Origin: an uncultured Faecalibacterium sp.
GTDB lineage: Bacteria; Bacillota; Clostridia; Oscillospirales; Ruminococcaceae
Reading direction: 5' to 3'
NCBI GenBank assembly: GCA_900765105.1
Contig: CAAFQM010000170.1
Location: 1-25,344, forward strand
Length of the DNA stretch: 25,344 nt
Part shown: in pieces, positions 13,638 to 21,464 of the stretch
How positions within the stretch are numbered: position 1 is the stretch's first letter
Layout of the letters: every line of letters starts with the position of its first letter
Translations under genes and position numbers: made by a program
Notes under the pieces: model-generated
What the model saw: the letters and a program-made list of their open reading frames with translations, nothing else
The model's database searches: none
What the model was told of the DNA's origin: nothing

Positions 13638-14292
13638 CGTCCTGTTCAAGGGCAAAAACATGGTCCGTATGCTGGGCGGTCTCGGCGTTGCGCTGAAGAT
13701 CAGCCTGACCGCGGTGCTCATCAGCCTGCCGCTGGGCATTCTGCTGGGCGTGCTGATGACCTTCCGCAATCCCATCATCAAAGCCATCCTGCGGGTGTAT
13801 CTGGAGATCATTCGCATCATGCCGCAGATGGTGCTGCTGTTCCTCGTCTACTTCGGCACTACCCGCGCCTTCGGGTGGAACCTTTCCGGCGAGACAGCGT
13901 CGGTCATCGTGTTCGTGCTGTGGGGCACCGCCGAGATGAGCGACCTTGTGCGCGGTGCGCTGATCGCTATCCCGAAGCACCAGTACGAGAGCGCTGAAGC
14001 GCTTGGTATGAGCCGCGCGCAGACCTACTGGTACATCATCATCCCCCAGACGGTGCGCCGCCTGATTCCGCTGTCCATCAACCTCATCACCCGCATGATC
14101 AAGACCACCAGTCTGGTGCTGATGATCGGCGTGGTGGAGGTGCTCAAGGTGTCGCAGCAGATCATCGAAGCCAACCGTACCGCCAGCCCCAACGCAGCGT
14201 TCGGCATTTATCTCACGGTTTTCGTGTTATATTTCTTTGCCTGCTGGCCCATCAGCCTGCTGGCAAGCCATCTGGAAAAGAAATGGAAGTGA
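13618..14292 (+). CDS. Amino-acid ABC transporter permease 2
   Basis: A 224-residue permease of the same family, forming the membrane heterodimer with permease 1. Signatures are YLEIIRIMPQMVLLFLVYFGT and the EAA loop MSDLVRGALIAIPKHQYESAEALGMSRAQTYWYIIIPQ. The start ATG 13618 has AAAGGAGG at 13603-13610, inside the end of permease 1. The 20-nt overlap implies coupled translation. The second position of the RIMPQM motif departs from the usual RNTP form kept by permease 1, fitting a two-permease system. Its stop is 6 nt before the ATPase gene. Confidence 0.92.
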   Translation: MPDLGLDVLFKGKNMVRMLGGLGVALKISLTAVLISLPLGILLGVLMTFRNPIIKAILRVYLEIIRIMPQMVLLFLVYFGTTRAFGWNLSGETASVIVFVLWGTAEMSDLVRGALIAIPKHQYESAEALGMSRAQTYWYIIIPQTVRRLIPLSINLITRMIKTTSLVLMIGVVEVLKVSQQIIEANRTASPNAAFGIYLTVFVLYFFACWPISLLASHLEKKWK

Positions 14293-14298
14293 CCGCAC

Positions 14299-15048
14299 AT
14301 GGCAGAACCTATCCTGACTGTTGAACATCTGATCAAGGCCTACGGCGAGACCCCGGTGCTGGACGATATCAGCTTTGCCGTCAAGCCCGGCGAGGTCATC
14401 GTGGTCGTCGGCCCCTCCGGCTGCGGCAAGAGCACCCTGCTGCGCTGCCTGAACGGGCTGGAACCCACCCAGAGCGGCCGGGTGCGGCTGGGCAATGAGA
14501 CGGTCGCCTACGGCGGCAAGAACCTGACCCAGCTGCGCCAGCGCATCGGCATGGTGTTCCAGAGCTACGAGCTGTTCCCGCACCTGACCGTGCTGGACAA
14601 CATCCTGCTGGCACCCACCAAGGTGCAGAAGCGCCCCAAAGCCGAAGTACAGAAGGAGGCCGAAGCCCTGCTGGACCGCGTGGGCCTGCTGGCCAAGAAA
14701 AACAGCTACCCGCGGGAGCTTTCCGGCGGACAAAAACAGCGTGTGGCCATCGTCCGCGCCCTGTGTATGCACCCCGAGATCCTGCTGTTTGACGAAGTCA
14801 CCGCCGCCCTCGACCCCGAAATGGTGCGCGAGGTGCTGGACGTGATGATGGATCTGGCCAAGAACGGCCGCACCATGATCATCGTAACCCACGAGATGCA
14901 GTTTGCCCGCGCCATCGCCGACCGGGTGATCTTCCTCGACGGGGGCAAGATCGTGGAGGAAGCTGCCCCGGCAGACTTCTTCGACCACCCGCAGACCGAG
15001 CGCGCACAGCGCTTCCTGCGCACCTTCAAGTTTGATGTTGTGAAATGA
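14299..15048 (+). CDS. Amino-acid ABC transporter ATP-binding protein (GlnQ/TcyN-like)
   Basis: A 249-residue ATPase that powers the transporter from the cytoplasmic side. The motifs in order are Walker A GPSGCGKST, Q-loop VFQSYELFPHLTV, signature LSGGQKQRVAI, Walker B ILLFDE, D-loop SAL-like TAALDPE, and H-loop IIVTHEM. The length and the FPHLTVLDN block are typical of the polar amino-acid importer ATPases. The SD is weak (GGAAGTGA), consistent with coupling to the permease gene 6 nt upstream. A hairpin without T-run (15067-15089) separates it from the binding-protein gene. Confidence 0.95.
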   Translation: MAEPILTVEHLIKAYGETPVLDDISFAVKPGEVIVVVGPSGCGKSTLLRCLNGLEPTQSGRVRLGNETVAYGGKNLTQLRQRIGMVFQSYELFPHLTVLDNILLAPTKVQKRPKAEVQKEAEALLDRVGLLAKKNSYPRELSGGQKQRVAIVRALCMHPEILLFDEVTAALDPEMVREVLDVMMDLAKNGRTMIIVTHEMQFARAIADRVIFLDGGKIVEEAAPADFFDHPQTERAQRFLRTFKFDVVK

Positions 15049-15066
15049 GCCGCAGATCAAAATAAA

Positions 15067-15089
15067 CGGCTCCGGGCGTGCCGGAACCG
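15067..15089 (+). promoter_or_regulatory. Intercistronic hairpin before the binding-protein gene
   Basis: CGGCTCCGG pairs with CCGGAACCG (one G-T) around GCGTG. There is no T-run, so it is not a terminator. Such structures often protect the mRNA of a highly expressed binding protein. Confidence 0.45.
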
Positions 15090-15122
15090 CACTGGGAAAG
15101 ATATTGTAAAGGAGTAACCATT

Positions 15123-16094
15123 ATGAAACAGTCCAAAATCAGCCGCCGTTCCTTCCTGCTGGGTCTGGGTGCCGTGTCTGCGGCAGCCGTCCTGACCGCT
15201 TGCGGCGGTTCCTCCGCATCCACTGCTGCCTCCGGCAGCGCCGCAGCTTCCGGTTCCGGCGTCGTGTACCGCCCGCTGGACGAGATCAAGGCATCCGGCA
15301 CCATCAACATCGGCGTCTTCTCCGACAAGAACCCGTTCGGCTATGTGGATGAGAACGGCGAGTATCAGGGCTACGACGTCTACTTCGGCAACCGTCTGGG
15401 CGAAGATCTGGGCGTGGAGATCAACTATGTCTCCACCGAAGCGGCCAACCGCATCGAGTACCTGCAGACCGGCAAGGTGGATGTGATCCTGGCAAACTTC
15501 ACCGTCACCCCCGAGCGTGCCGAGGAAGTGGACTTTGCTCTGCCCTACATGAACGTGGCTCTTGGCGTCATCTCCCCGGACAGCGCCGTTGTGACCACCC
15601 TGGACAACTGGAACCCCGATGATCAGATGATCGTCATCTCCGGCACCACCGCCGAGACCTACCTGACCAAGGAGTATCCCGACATCCCCCTGCAGAAGTA
15701 CGACTCCTACGCCACCGCCAAGAACGCACTGGAGAACGGCAACGGTGTGGCATGGGCCAACGATAACACCGAGGTCATCGCCTTTGCAAAACAGAACCCC
15801 GGCTACACCGTGGGCATCGCTTCTCTGGGCAGCCAGGACACCATCGCTCCTGCTGTGAGCCAGGGCAACACTACCGTTCTGGACTGGCTGAACGATGAGA
15901 TCAAGGCTCTGGGCGAGGAGAACTTCTTCCATGCTGACTACAAGGCTACGCTGGTGGAAACCTACGGCACCGAGTTCGAGGACGAACTGGTGGTCGAGGG
16001 CGGCGTGACCGCAGCCGACAGCGCTTCCAGCGAGGCTGCATCTTCTGAGGCTGCTTCTTCCGAAGCTGCAGCTTCCAGTGCAGCAGCACAGTAA
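15123..16094 (+). CDS. Amino-acid ABC transporter substrate-binding lipoprotein
   Basis: A 323-residue extracytoplasmic receptor. The signal MKQSKISRRSFLLGLG...LTAC places the lipidated Cys at 27, followed by an Ala/Ser/Gly linker. The mature domain is of the periplasmic binding protein type 3 family: INIGVFSDKNPFGYVDENGEYQGYDVYFGNRLGEDLG, NRIEYLQTGKVDVILANFTVTPERAEEVDFALPY, then ISGTTAETYL. The length of the core is normal, but the protein ends in an extra tail of SEAAS units (about 25 residues) not needed for the fold. The ATG 15123 has AAAGGAG at 15108-15114; an earlier in-frame ATG (15078) gives an unlikely signal. The Cys-rich leader upstream suggests a cyst(e)ine ligand. Confidence 0.92.
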   Translation: MKQSKISRRSFLLGLGAVSAAAVLTACGGSSASTAASGSAAASGSGVVYRPLDEIKASGTINIGVFSDKNPFGYVDENGEYQGYDVYFGNRLGEDLGVEINYVSTEAANRIEYLQTGKVDVILANFTVTPERAEEVDFALPYMNVALGVISPDSAVVTTLDNWNPDDQMIVISGTTAETYLTKEYPDIPLQKYDSYATAKNALENGNGVAWANDNTEVIAFAKQNPGYTVGIASLGSQDTIAPAVSQGNTTVLDWLNDEIKALGEENFFHADYKATLVETYGTEFEDELVVEGGVTAADSASSEAASSEAASSEAAASSAAAQ

Positions 16095-16123
16095 AGCATA
16101 ATTGCATCAACCGGGCAGGAGAG

Positions 16124-16146
16124 GGCAGGACCTTTCCTGCCTTTTT
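16124..16146 (+). terminator. Terminator of the amino-acid transporter operon
   Basis: GGCAGGA-CCTT-TCCTGCC followed by TTTTTCGTT, 29 nt after the binding-protein stop. Confidence 0.85.
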
Positions 16147-16148
16147 CG

Positions 16149-16177
16149 TTGCGCCACCCTGCGGAACGTGTTATACT
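16149..16177 (+). promoter_or_regulatory. Promoter of the amidohydrolase gene
   Basis: TTGCGC (16149-16154), a 17-nt spacer and TATACT (16172-16177). The -35 touches the T-run of the preceding terminator. Confidence 0.65.
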
Positions 16178-16229
16178 GGAACAAAACGACTCTGGTGGAA
16201 AAACTTTAAAAAAGAGAGGATGTTCCCAA

Positions 16230-17513
16230 ATGAAGCGAGCCTATACCAACGGCATTCTGCTGGACGGCACCCAGCATATGGAGCCGCAGGCACACAAGGT
16301 GCTGCTGTGCGAGGACGGCGTTATCCCCGCCATTGCGGACGAGGGCACCGACCTTGACGGCTATGAGGTCATCGACCTGCGGGGCAGCTACCTGATGCCG
16401 GGTCTCATCAACCTGCATGTGCATCTGGCCGGAAACGGCACGCCCAGCGCAAAACCCCGGGATAATGCCGCGCTGGTGCGCAAAATTCTGAGCAACGGCC
16501 TGACCCGGGCAGTGGCCTATAAGATGGTGTGCAGCTTTGCAAAAACCGAACTTCTGGGCGGCGTGACCACCATCCGCACGGTGGGCGGCATTGCAGATTT
16601 TGATACCCGCTGCCGGGACGATGCCGCAGCCGGAAAGCTGCTGGCACCGCGCATCCTTGCCGCCAACGAGGGCATCTCGGTGCCGGGCGGCCACATGGCC
16701 GGTTCGGTGGCCGTGGCGGCGCACAACAACGCCGAAGCACTGGCGCAGCTGAAAAAGGCCAGTGAACAGAAGGTGGATCTCGTCAAGCTGATGATCACCG
16801 GCGGCGTGATGGACGCCACCGAAAAGGGCACCCCCGGCGAGCTGAAAATGCCGCCGGAAATGGTGAAAGCTGTCTGCGACGAAGCCCACCGGCTGGGCTA
16901 CACCGTAGCGGCGCACACCGAGTCGCCGCAAGGCGTGAAAGTTGCGCTGGAAAACGGAGTGGACTCCATTGAGCACGGCGCAAAGATGGACGAGGAGACC
17001 GTCCGCCTGTACAAGGAGCGGGGCGCATTCGTCTGCACCACCATCTCCCCGGCACTGCCCTATGCGCTGTTTGACACCTCCATTTCCGGCGCTACTGAAA
17101 AAGACCAGTACAACGGCAAGATCGTATTTGACGGCGTCATTGAGAGCGCAAAGACCGCCCTTGCCAACGGCATCCCGGTGGGACTGGGCAACGACGTGGG
17201 CTGCCCCTACATTACCCAGTACGACTTCTGGAGGGAGCTGTGCTACTTCCATAAGTATTGCGGCGTGAGCAATCAGTTTGCGCTGTACACCGCCACCCTG
17301 CGCAATGCACAGCTGGCCGGGGTAGGGGATGTGACCGGCTCCATCGAGCCGGGCAAGAGTGCCGATTTCATCGTGACCCGCAAAAACCCGCTGGAAGACC
17401 TGACCGCCCTGCGGGAGCTGGAACTGGTGGTCTGCCGGGGCCGCGCGGTGAAAAAGCCCCGCCCCAAGCGCAAAAAGGAGATCGATGCCCTGTTGGATCC
17501 GTATCTGGTATAA
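16230..17513 (+). CDS. Metal-dependent amidohydrolase (imidazolonepropionase/prolidase-like)
   Basis: A 427-residue cytoplasmic hydrolase of the amidohydrolase superfamily, close to the Met_dep_hydrolase_A/Xaa-Pro dipeptidase-like group. Metal ligands are visible in order: H63 and H65 (LMPGLINLHVHLAG), K186 in VDLVKLMITGG (the probable carboxylated Lys), H229 (AAHTES), H249 (SIEHGAKMD) and D322 (GLGNDVG). The small N-terminal and C-terminal strands (VIDLRGSYLMPGL, GSIEPGKSADFIVTRKNP) form the usual outer beta-domain. It may cleave a dipeptide, a cyclic amide or a related C-N bond; substrate is not evident. ATG 16230 has AGAGAGG at 16213-16219. It has its own promoter and terminator, so it stands apart from the transporter operon. 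Confidence 0.88.
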   Translation: MKRAYTNGILLDGTQHMEPQAHKVLLCEDGVIPAIADEGTDLDGYEVIDLRGSYLMPGLINLHVHLAGNGTPSAKPRDNAALVRKILSNGLTRAVAYKMVCSFAKTELLGGVTTIRTVGGIADFDTRCRDDAAAGKLLAPRILAANEGISVPGGHMAGSVAVAAHNNAEALAQLKKASEQKVDLVKLMITGGVMDATEKGTPGELKMPPEMVKAVCDEAHRLGYTVAAHTESPQGVKVALENGVDSIEHGAKMDEETVRLYKERGAFVCTTISPALPYALFDTSISGATEKDQYNGKIVFDGVIESAKTALANGIPVGLGNDVGCPYITQYDFWRELCYFHKYCGVSNQFALYTATLRNAQLAGVGDVTGSIEPGKSADFIVTRKNPLEDLTALRELELVVCRGRAVKKPRPKRKKEIDALLDPYLV

Positions 17514-17525
17514 ATATTGTTTTAC

Positions 17526-17553
17526 GAAGGCTCTCCCGCAAGGGAGAGCCTTC
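17526..17553. terminator. Bidirectional terminator between convergent genes
   Basis: A perfect 12-bp stem GAAGGCTCTCCC-GCAA-GGGAGAGCCTTC with a stable GCAA loop. It lies between the amidohydrolase (+) and the unknown gene (-). The T-run is short on both sides. Confidence 0.75.
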
Positions 17554-17573
17554 AGCTGCAGCGGGCAAACTCC

Positions 17574-18347
17574 TCACATACTCGCCATCGCGGCCATGAT
17601 GCTCTGCCAGCTCTTGCTGCGGGCGGCCGGCGCGGAGACCGGCCGGGGATGCCGGGCAGGGGCGCGGTTGGCAGAAGCCGGGACAGAAACAGCTTCAAGG
17701 GCTGCGTTCAGCGGCACAGAAGGGTGAAAGAACACCGCCGTGTCCCGTGTCAGCCAGTAGGAAGCAAGCTGCGCAGCCCGGGGGTCGGCCTGCAGGGCGC
17801 GGCGCTCGCTCCCGGCAAGAAAATCCGCCAGCCAGTAGAGGATGGCACCCAGCGGCAGGCAGGGGGCTTCGCTCTGGATCCAGTAGACCCAGCTGGCCCC
17901 GGCACCCACATAGCTTTTTACGGTGATCTGCGCCCCGCTGCGGGCGTTCTGCGGCATGGCACCCTGATAGTCTGTCCCGGCAAGCGGGCGCAGCTCGGCA
18001 AGGATACGCTGGGTGCGGGCCATGTCCAGCCGGTCCTCGCGGCAGTAGGCGCGGAAATCGGTCTCGTCGATAAGGCCCTCGGCGCTGGCAGGGAAGCGCC
18101 CGGTCAGCTGTCCATCGGCGTTGTGGCACAGCTGCCAGCCCTTGCGGAACAGCTGGAAATTCAGGCAGCGGCGGCCCATGGTGGAGTAGCACAGCACAGC
18201 GGTGCTTTCGCCGGGGGCCTGCTTCAGTTCCAGACAGGCATCATTGCCGCAGACATCCTGCAGCTCTACCGTGAGCAGAAGCTTTGCTCCGGTGTGCTGG
18301 GTAGACATGGCGTTATGCATGGCAGAAAAATAACGGTTGGCGTCCAT
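17574..18347 (-). CDS. Protein of unknown function, 257 residues
   Basis: Not recognised. The start, MDANRYFSAMHNAM, has a strong SD (GGGAGGAAC) 8 nt upstream, so the gene is real. It has no signal peptide or membrane segment. The N-terminal half looks like a small mixed alpha/beta domain (AKLLLTVELQDVCGNDACLELKQAP, TAVLCYSTMGRRCLNFQLFRKGWQLCH). The middle (TVKSYVGAGASWVYWIQSEAPCLPLGAILYWLADFLAG) is hydrophobic but broken by charges. It ends in an Ala/Pro/Arg-rich, probably disordered tail. Eight or so Cys are scattered without a clear metal motif. It has its own promoter and a 110-nt leader. It lies 270 bp downstream of the MoxR-VWA pair on the same strand and might work with it, but nothing proves this. 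Confidence 0.8.
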   Translation of the reverse strand: MDANRYFSAMHNAMSTQHTGAKLLLTVELQDVCGNDACLELKQAPGESTAVLCYSTMGRRCLNFQLFRKGWQLCHNADGQLTGRFPASAEGLIDETDFRAYCREDRLDMARTQRILAELRPLAGTDYQGAMPQNARSGAQITVKSYVGAGASWVYWIQSEAPCLPLGAILYWLADFLAGSERRALQADPRAAQLASYWLTRDTAVFFHPSVPLNAALEAVSVPASANRAPARHPRPVSAPAARSKSWQSIMAAMASM

Positions 18348-18463
18348 GGTGCGTTCCTCCCTGAAAAAAGATACAGCGGTTTGTTGTATAACAGGCAGAT
18401 ACTGCAGCAGACACCGCCGTGCACAGCGGCCTCTCACGCAGGATGGTTTTATTGACTGAACAT

Positions 18464-18492
18464 AGTATAGCACACTTTACAACGAAAAACAA
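18464..18492 (-). promoter_or_regulatory. Promoter of the unknown 257-aa gene
   Basis: On the minus strand: TTGTTT (18487-18492), a 17-nt spacer, TATACT (18464-18469). The predicted leader of about 110 nt can fold (ACCGC and GCGGT arms near 18360-18418) but matches no riboswitch I know. Confidence 0.6.
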
Positions 18493-18536
18493 CTATAAGT
18501 TTGCCGAAAAACGGAAAACTTTGAGCGGAGTTGTTG
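18489..18536. promoter_or_regulatory. Nested inverted repeat next to the promoter
   Basis: ACAACT (18489-18494) and AGTTGT (18530-18535) flank a second near-palindrome, AAGTTTGCCG-N5-CGGAAAACTT (18497-18521, one mismatch). It touches the -35 of the minus-strand promoter and extends upstream, where a regulator would bind. It could be an operator or a hairpin; identity unknown. Confidence 0.4.
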
Positions 18537-18581
18537 CGTGAAGCCAAAAAATGGTTGTGAAAGGAAAAGACGGTTGTATTA

Positions 18582-18609
18582 AAAAAGCCTTCCCCTGAAA
18601 GGGAAGGCT
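18582..18609 (-). terminator. Terminator of the MoxR-VWA operon
   Basis: Read on the minus strand: AGCCTTCCC, a short loop, then GGGAAGGCT and a run of T. It begins 8 nt after the VWA stop. Confidence 0.85.
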
Positions 18610-18616
18610 GATATTC

Positions 18617-20371
18617 TTAATCTCCAAGTTCGCGGATTTCATTCTGGATGAGCCGTCCGGCAGCGCGGGCCAGCTGGTCCATGCCGCGGATGCGCGCCAT
18701 GTTCTTGCCGTAGATCTGTGCGGCGGCACCGGCAGCGCTGTCCTCGCCCATGAACACGGCCGACACCCGGATGCCCATGCGCTGCAGCGCCCGCACCTGT
18801 GCGGCGGTGTCGGCCACGCCGGCGGCATCCTCATAGCCGCAGCCAAGCGGGTTTTCCGGGCTGGGCGGGATGCGGCGGCTGTCGTTGGGGGAGGCATCGG
18901 TCAGTACGATGAGCAGATGCCGCGCAGCCGGGCCGGGAGCAAACTGCAAAAGATCCCCGGCCGCCCGCAGCGCCAGACCATCGCGGTTCCAGCCGGAAGC
19001 AAAATAATGGTTGATGCTCTGCAGGTTTTTGTCGGCAAAGCCCTTGAGCACCCGCAGCACGGTGTAGCCTCGCAAGCTGCTGAAGGCGCTTACCCGCACC
19101 GGGATGCCGCAGGCGGCAAGGCTCTGGGCAAGGATGCTGCCCTGCGCCGCGATCACCTCCTGACAGTGCAGGCGGGAGGCTGACGCATCCAAAAGCAGAT
19201 CTACCGTGAAGGAGGGGTGGTTCTCCTCCTCCGCGCACAGGAACACCCGGTCGTCGTTCAGCAGGGGCGCGCGCCACACCCGCCCGGCGTCCACATTGCC
19301 GCTGCGGGCCACCCGGGCGTTGGGCTGCTGGTGTACAAGGATGCAGTTGCGGATCTGCTCGGTCAGCCGCAGCACCACGCTGCGGTGCAGCTCCCGGTTT
19401 TTGGCGTAGTAGGCGCGGTTGCGGTCGGCCTGCAGCTCGGCCTGCTCGGCCAGATGCTTTGCCTCCGGGGTTGGGGCCTGCTCCGGGCTGGGTACACCGG
19501 CGCTGAACCACAGATGGCAGCCCAAATGGTCGCCCACACACAGCTCCTGTTCGGCCTTGTGCAGCCGTTCCGGCGGGTAGAGGGAGCGCCCGAAACAGCT
19601 TTCGATGTAGGCGCGGTCCTGCGCGGCGTTCTGCTTCAGGGTGATGTGTGCCCGGCGCTTGTCCACGGCCAGCCCGCCGCCTGCGGCATCCACCGAACCG
19701 GAGTGTTCCACTGTGACCCGGTCGGTCTTGATCATCTGGGTGGGCAGGGCCTTGGTGGCAAGGGTGGCCAGCAGGCCGTCCAGATGCAGGTGCAGGGCGG
19801 CTTTCTGCCGGATCTTGCCGTCAAAAAGCTCGAATTTTGCGTAGATGGATAGAATTTTATCTTTCAGCTTTTCCGGCTCCGGGGCTTCGGCAGGGGCCAG
19901 AGCCGCCGCAAGGCCGGACTCGTAGGGGGTCATTACCGGGTCGGCGCGCCCCAACACCCGCCGCCAGCGGGCGGCCTGCATGGTGTACGCCAGCTGATTT
20001 CTGGCCATCCACTCCTGCCGCGAAAGCTTGTACTGAATGGCGAAAAAATAGTCGGCGTGGGTGTGGCGCAGGCTTTCCAGAACCGGGCGGTTGGGCAGCT
20101 CCAGCCGGTAGGCCGCGCTCTCGAGGTAAAGCCATGTCAGGTCATCCAGCAGGGACTGGCGCATGTCGCCCTCCCAGCTGTCGAAAATACTGCGGATGAG
20201 CGAATCACCGTAGTATTTGTGCACAAGCCCCACGATGGTGTTCATGTAAAAATCGGTGGTGCCGTCGGTGTAGCGGGCTAAGAACAGCGGCTCAAAGCCA
20301 TAGGCGCCTGCAGCCGCCCAGACCTGATTGGCCGCGCGCCGCTCCTGCGCGGTGTAGCTCTGGGCGTCCAT
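18617..20371 (-). CDS. VWA-domain protein, NorD/CbbO-like partner of a MoxR ATPase
   Basis: A 584-residue cytoplasmic protein. The C-terminal third is a von Willebrand A domain with an intact metal-ion site: DASAS at 395-399, and the distal Asp D492 in VLTDASPND. The stretch VSAFSSLRGYTVLRVLKGF lies where the middle site residue is expected. The N-terminal 350 residues are helical, rich in charged residues, and have no known motif; a conserved-looking piece is HITLKQNAAQDRAYIESCFGRSLYPPE. In known MoxR-VWA pairs (NorQ/NorD, CbbQ/CbbO) the VWA protein delivers the ATPase to a client enzyme for activation or metal insertion. Here the client is not apparent. The ATG shares one base with the stop of the ATPase gene (TGATG), so the pair is translationally coupled. 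Confidence 0.85.
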   Translation of the reverse strand: MDAQSYTAQERRAANQVWAAAGAYGFEPLFLARYTDGTTDFYMNTIVGLVHKYYGDSLIRSIFDSWEGDMRQSLLDDLTWLYLESAAYRLELPNRPVLESLRHTHADYFFAIQYKLSRQEWMARNQLAYTMQAARWRRVLGRADPVMTPYESGLAAALAPAEAPEPEKLKDKILSIYAKFELFDGKIRQKAALHLHLDGLLATLATKALPTQMIKTDRVTVEHSGSVDAAGGGLAVDKRRAHITLKQNAAQDRAYIESCFGRSLYPPERLHKAEQELCVGDHLGCHLWFSAGVPSPEQAPTPEAKHLAEQAELQADRNRAYYAKNRELHRSVVLRLTEQIRNCILVHQQPNARVARSGNVDAGRVWRAPLLNDDRVFLCAEEENHPSFTVDLLLDASASRLHCQEVIAAQGSILAQSLAACGIPVRVSAFSSLRGYTVLRVLKGFADKNLQSINHYFASGWNRDGLALRAAGDLLQFAPGPAARHLLIVLTDASPNDSRRIPPSPENPLGCGYEDAAGVADTAAQVRALQRMGIRVSAVFMGEDSAAGAAAQIYGKNMARIRGMDQLARAAGRLIQNEIRELGD

Positions 20372-21291
20372 CAGTCAAACAGCTTTCCGGCATCCAGCTT
20401 GGCCGGGATGCGCGACGCGATGACGTCCCGGATCAGCCCCTGCTCGTAGCTGTCAAAGGCCTTGTTGGTGATGCCCATGTCCAGTGCAGCCCCCGCCGGG
20501 ATACCCCGCCGAATCAGCCGCAGCGCGTCCAACATGCCGCGCAGGTCCAGCGCCTTGGTGGAAATTTCTGCACTGTCGCACTTTTTCTGCAGGTCAAGGA
20601 ACAGCAGCGCGAACTGATGCACATACTTTGCGGTCAGGTCCGGGAACTGCGCCCGCAGCAGCTTTTCCAGATTATCCTGCGTGATGGTGGGCATCTGGAT
20701 GACCACGAAGCGGGAGGTCAGGGCCTCGTTCAGCTCCCGGGTACCGGCGTAGCCGTAGTTCATGGTGGCGATGAAGCGGGTCTCCTCGGCCAGCGGGATG
20801 CGGTCGTAGCCGGGCACGTCAATGGCGCGGCGGAAGTCCAGCACTGCGTGCAGCACAGCCAACGCCTCGTTTTTGGCCATGTTGATCTCGTCCAGTACGC
20901 CAAAGCCGCCGCACTGGGCGCAGCGGTACACCGGCCCGGGGCGGAACTCTACCCGCCCGTCGGCAAAGGTATCCATGCCGATGAGGGAAGCCGCGTCCAT
21001 GTTCACATGGAAGGAGATGTCCCATGCCGGGCGGCCGAAGGCAGCGGAAAGGTTCTCGGCCAGCACGTTCTTGCCGGTGGCCTTGCCGCCTGCCAGCAGC
21101 AGGTTTTCGCCGCAGAGCAGGGCGGCCAGCGCCTGTTCCCACACCTCTTTGCCGTAATAAGTAAAGGCAGGGGAGGGAATGCGGGGCCGCAGGGCGGCAT
21201 CCAGCGGATGGGCGGCGCGGGTTTCCTCCACCGCAGAAAGCAGGGCCGGGTCCACACCCTCCTGCCGCAGCGTCTCAAGAAGTTCAGACAT
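20371..21291 (-). CDS. MoxR-family AAA+ ATPase (NorQ/CbbQ-like)
   Basis: A 306-residue AAA+ chaperone. The Walker A motif is GGKATGKN (68-75), with Asn where Ser/Thr normally sits. Walker B is GVLDEIN with D134/E135. Sensor 1 is ATMNYGYAGTRELNEALTSRF, whose final Arg suits the arginine-finger position. A CAQC pair (YRCAQCGG) sits just before Walker B. The start MSELLETLRQEG (complement of 21289-21291) follows GAGGTG at 9-nt spacing; earlier in-frame codons lie upstream of the promoter. Such ATPases remodel a client through a VWA partner, here the coupled gene downstream. The Walker A change is also seen in my recollection of related clostridial proteins, so it is probably real and functional. 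Confidence 0.88.
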   Translation of the reverse strand: MSELLETLRQEGVDPALLSAVEETRAAHPLDAALRPRIPSPAFTYYGKEVWEQALAALLCGENLLLAGGKATGKNVLAENLSAAFGRPAWDISFHVNMDAASLIGMDTFADGRVEFRPGPVYRCAQCGGFGVLDEINMAKNEALAVLHAVLDFRRAIDVPGYDRIPLAEETRFIATMNYGYAGTRELNEALTSRFVVIQMPTITQDNLEKLLRAQFPDLTAKYVHQFALLFLDLQKKCDSAEISTKALDLRGMLDALRLIRRGIPAGAALDMGITNKAFDSYEQGLIRDVIASRIPAKLDAGKLFD

Positions 21292-21349
21292 TGTACAATA
21301 CACCTCGATGCTTTGCCGGTTGCTTGTAGCAAACCGGCTGCTCAGCCCT

Positions 21350-21378
21350 ATCATAGCACAATCGCGGGCATTTGTGTA
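21350..21378 (-). promoter_or_regulatory. Promoter of the MoxR-VWA operon
   Basis: On the minus strand: TACACA (21373-21378), a 17-nt spacer, TATGAT (21350-21355). A hairpin with GCCGGT and ACCGGC arms (21315-21338) lies in the short leader. Confidence 0.55.
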
Positions 21379-21402
21379 GGGGTGGCAGGGGCTAAGAAAC
21401 AG

Positions 21403-21438
21403 CAAAAGCGGCTCTGCCGGATAGCAGAGCCGCTTTTG
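21403..21438. terminator. Terminator of the flavoprotein gene
   Basis: A perfect 15-bp stem, CAAAAGCGGCTCTGC with GCAGAGCCGCTTTTG, around a 6-nt loop. It is 26 nt beyond the flavoprotein stop on the minus strand. Confidence 0.9.
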
Positions 21439-21464
21439 AAAAAGAAGAAAAAGAAGAACACTTA

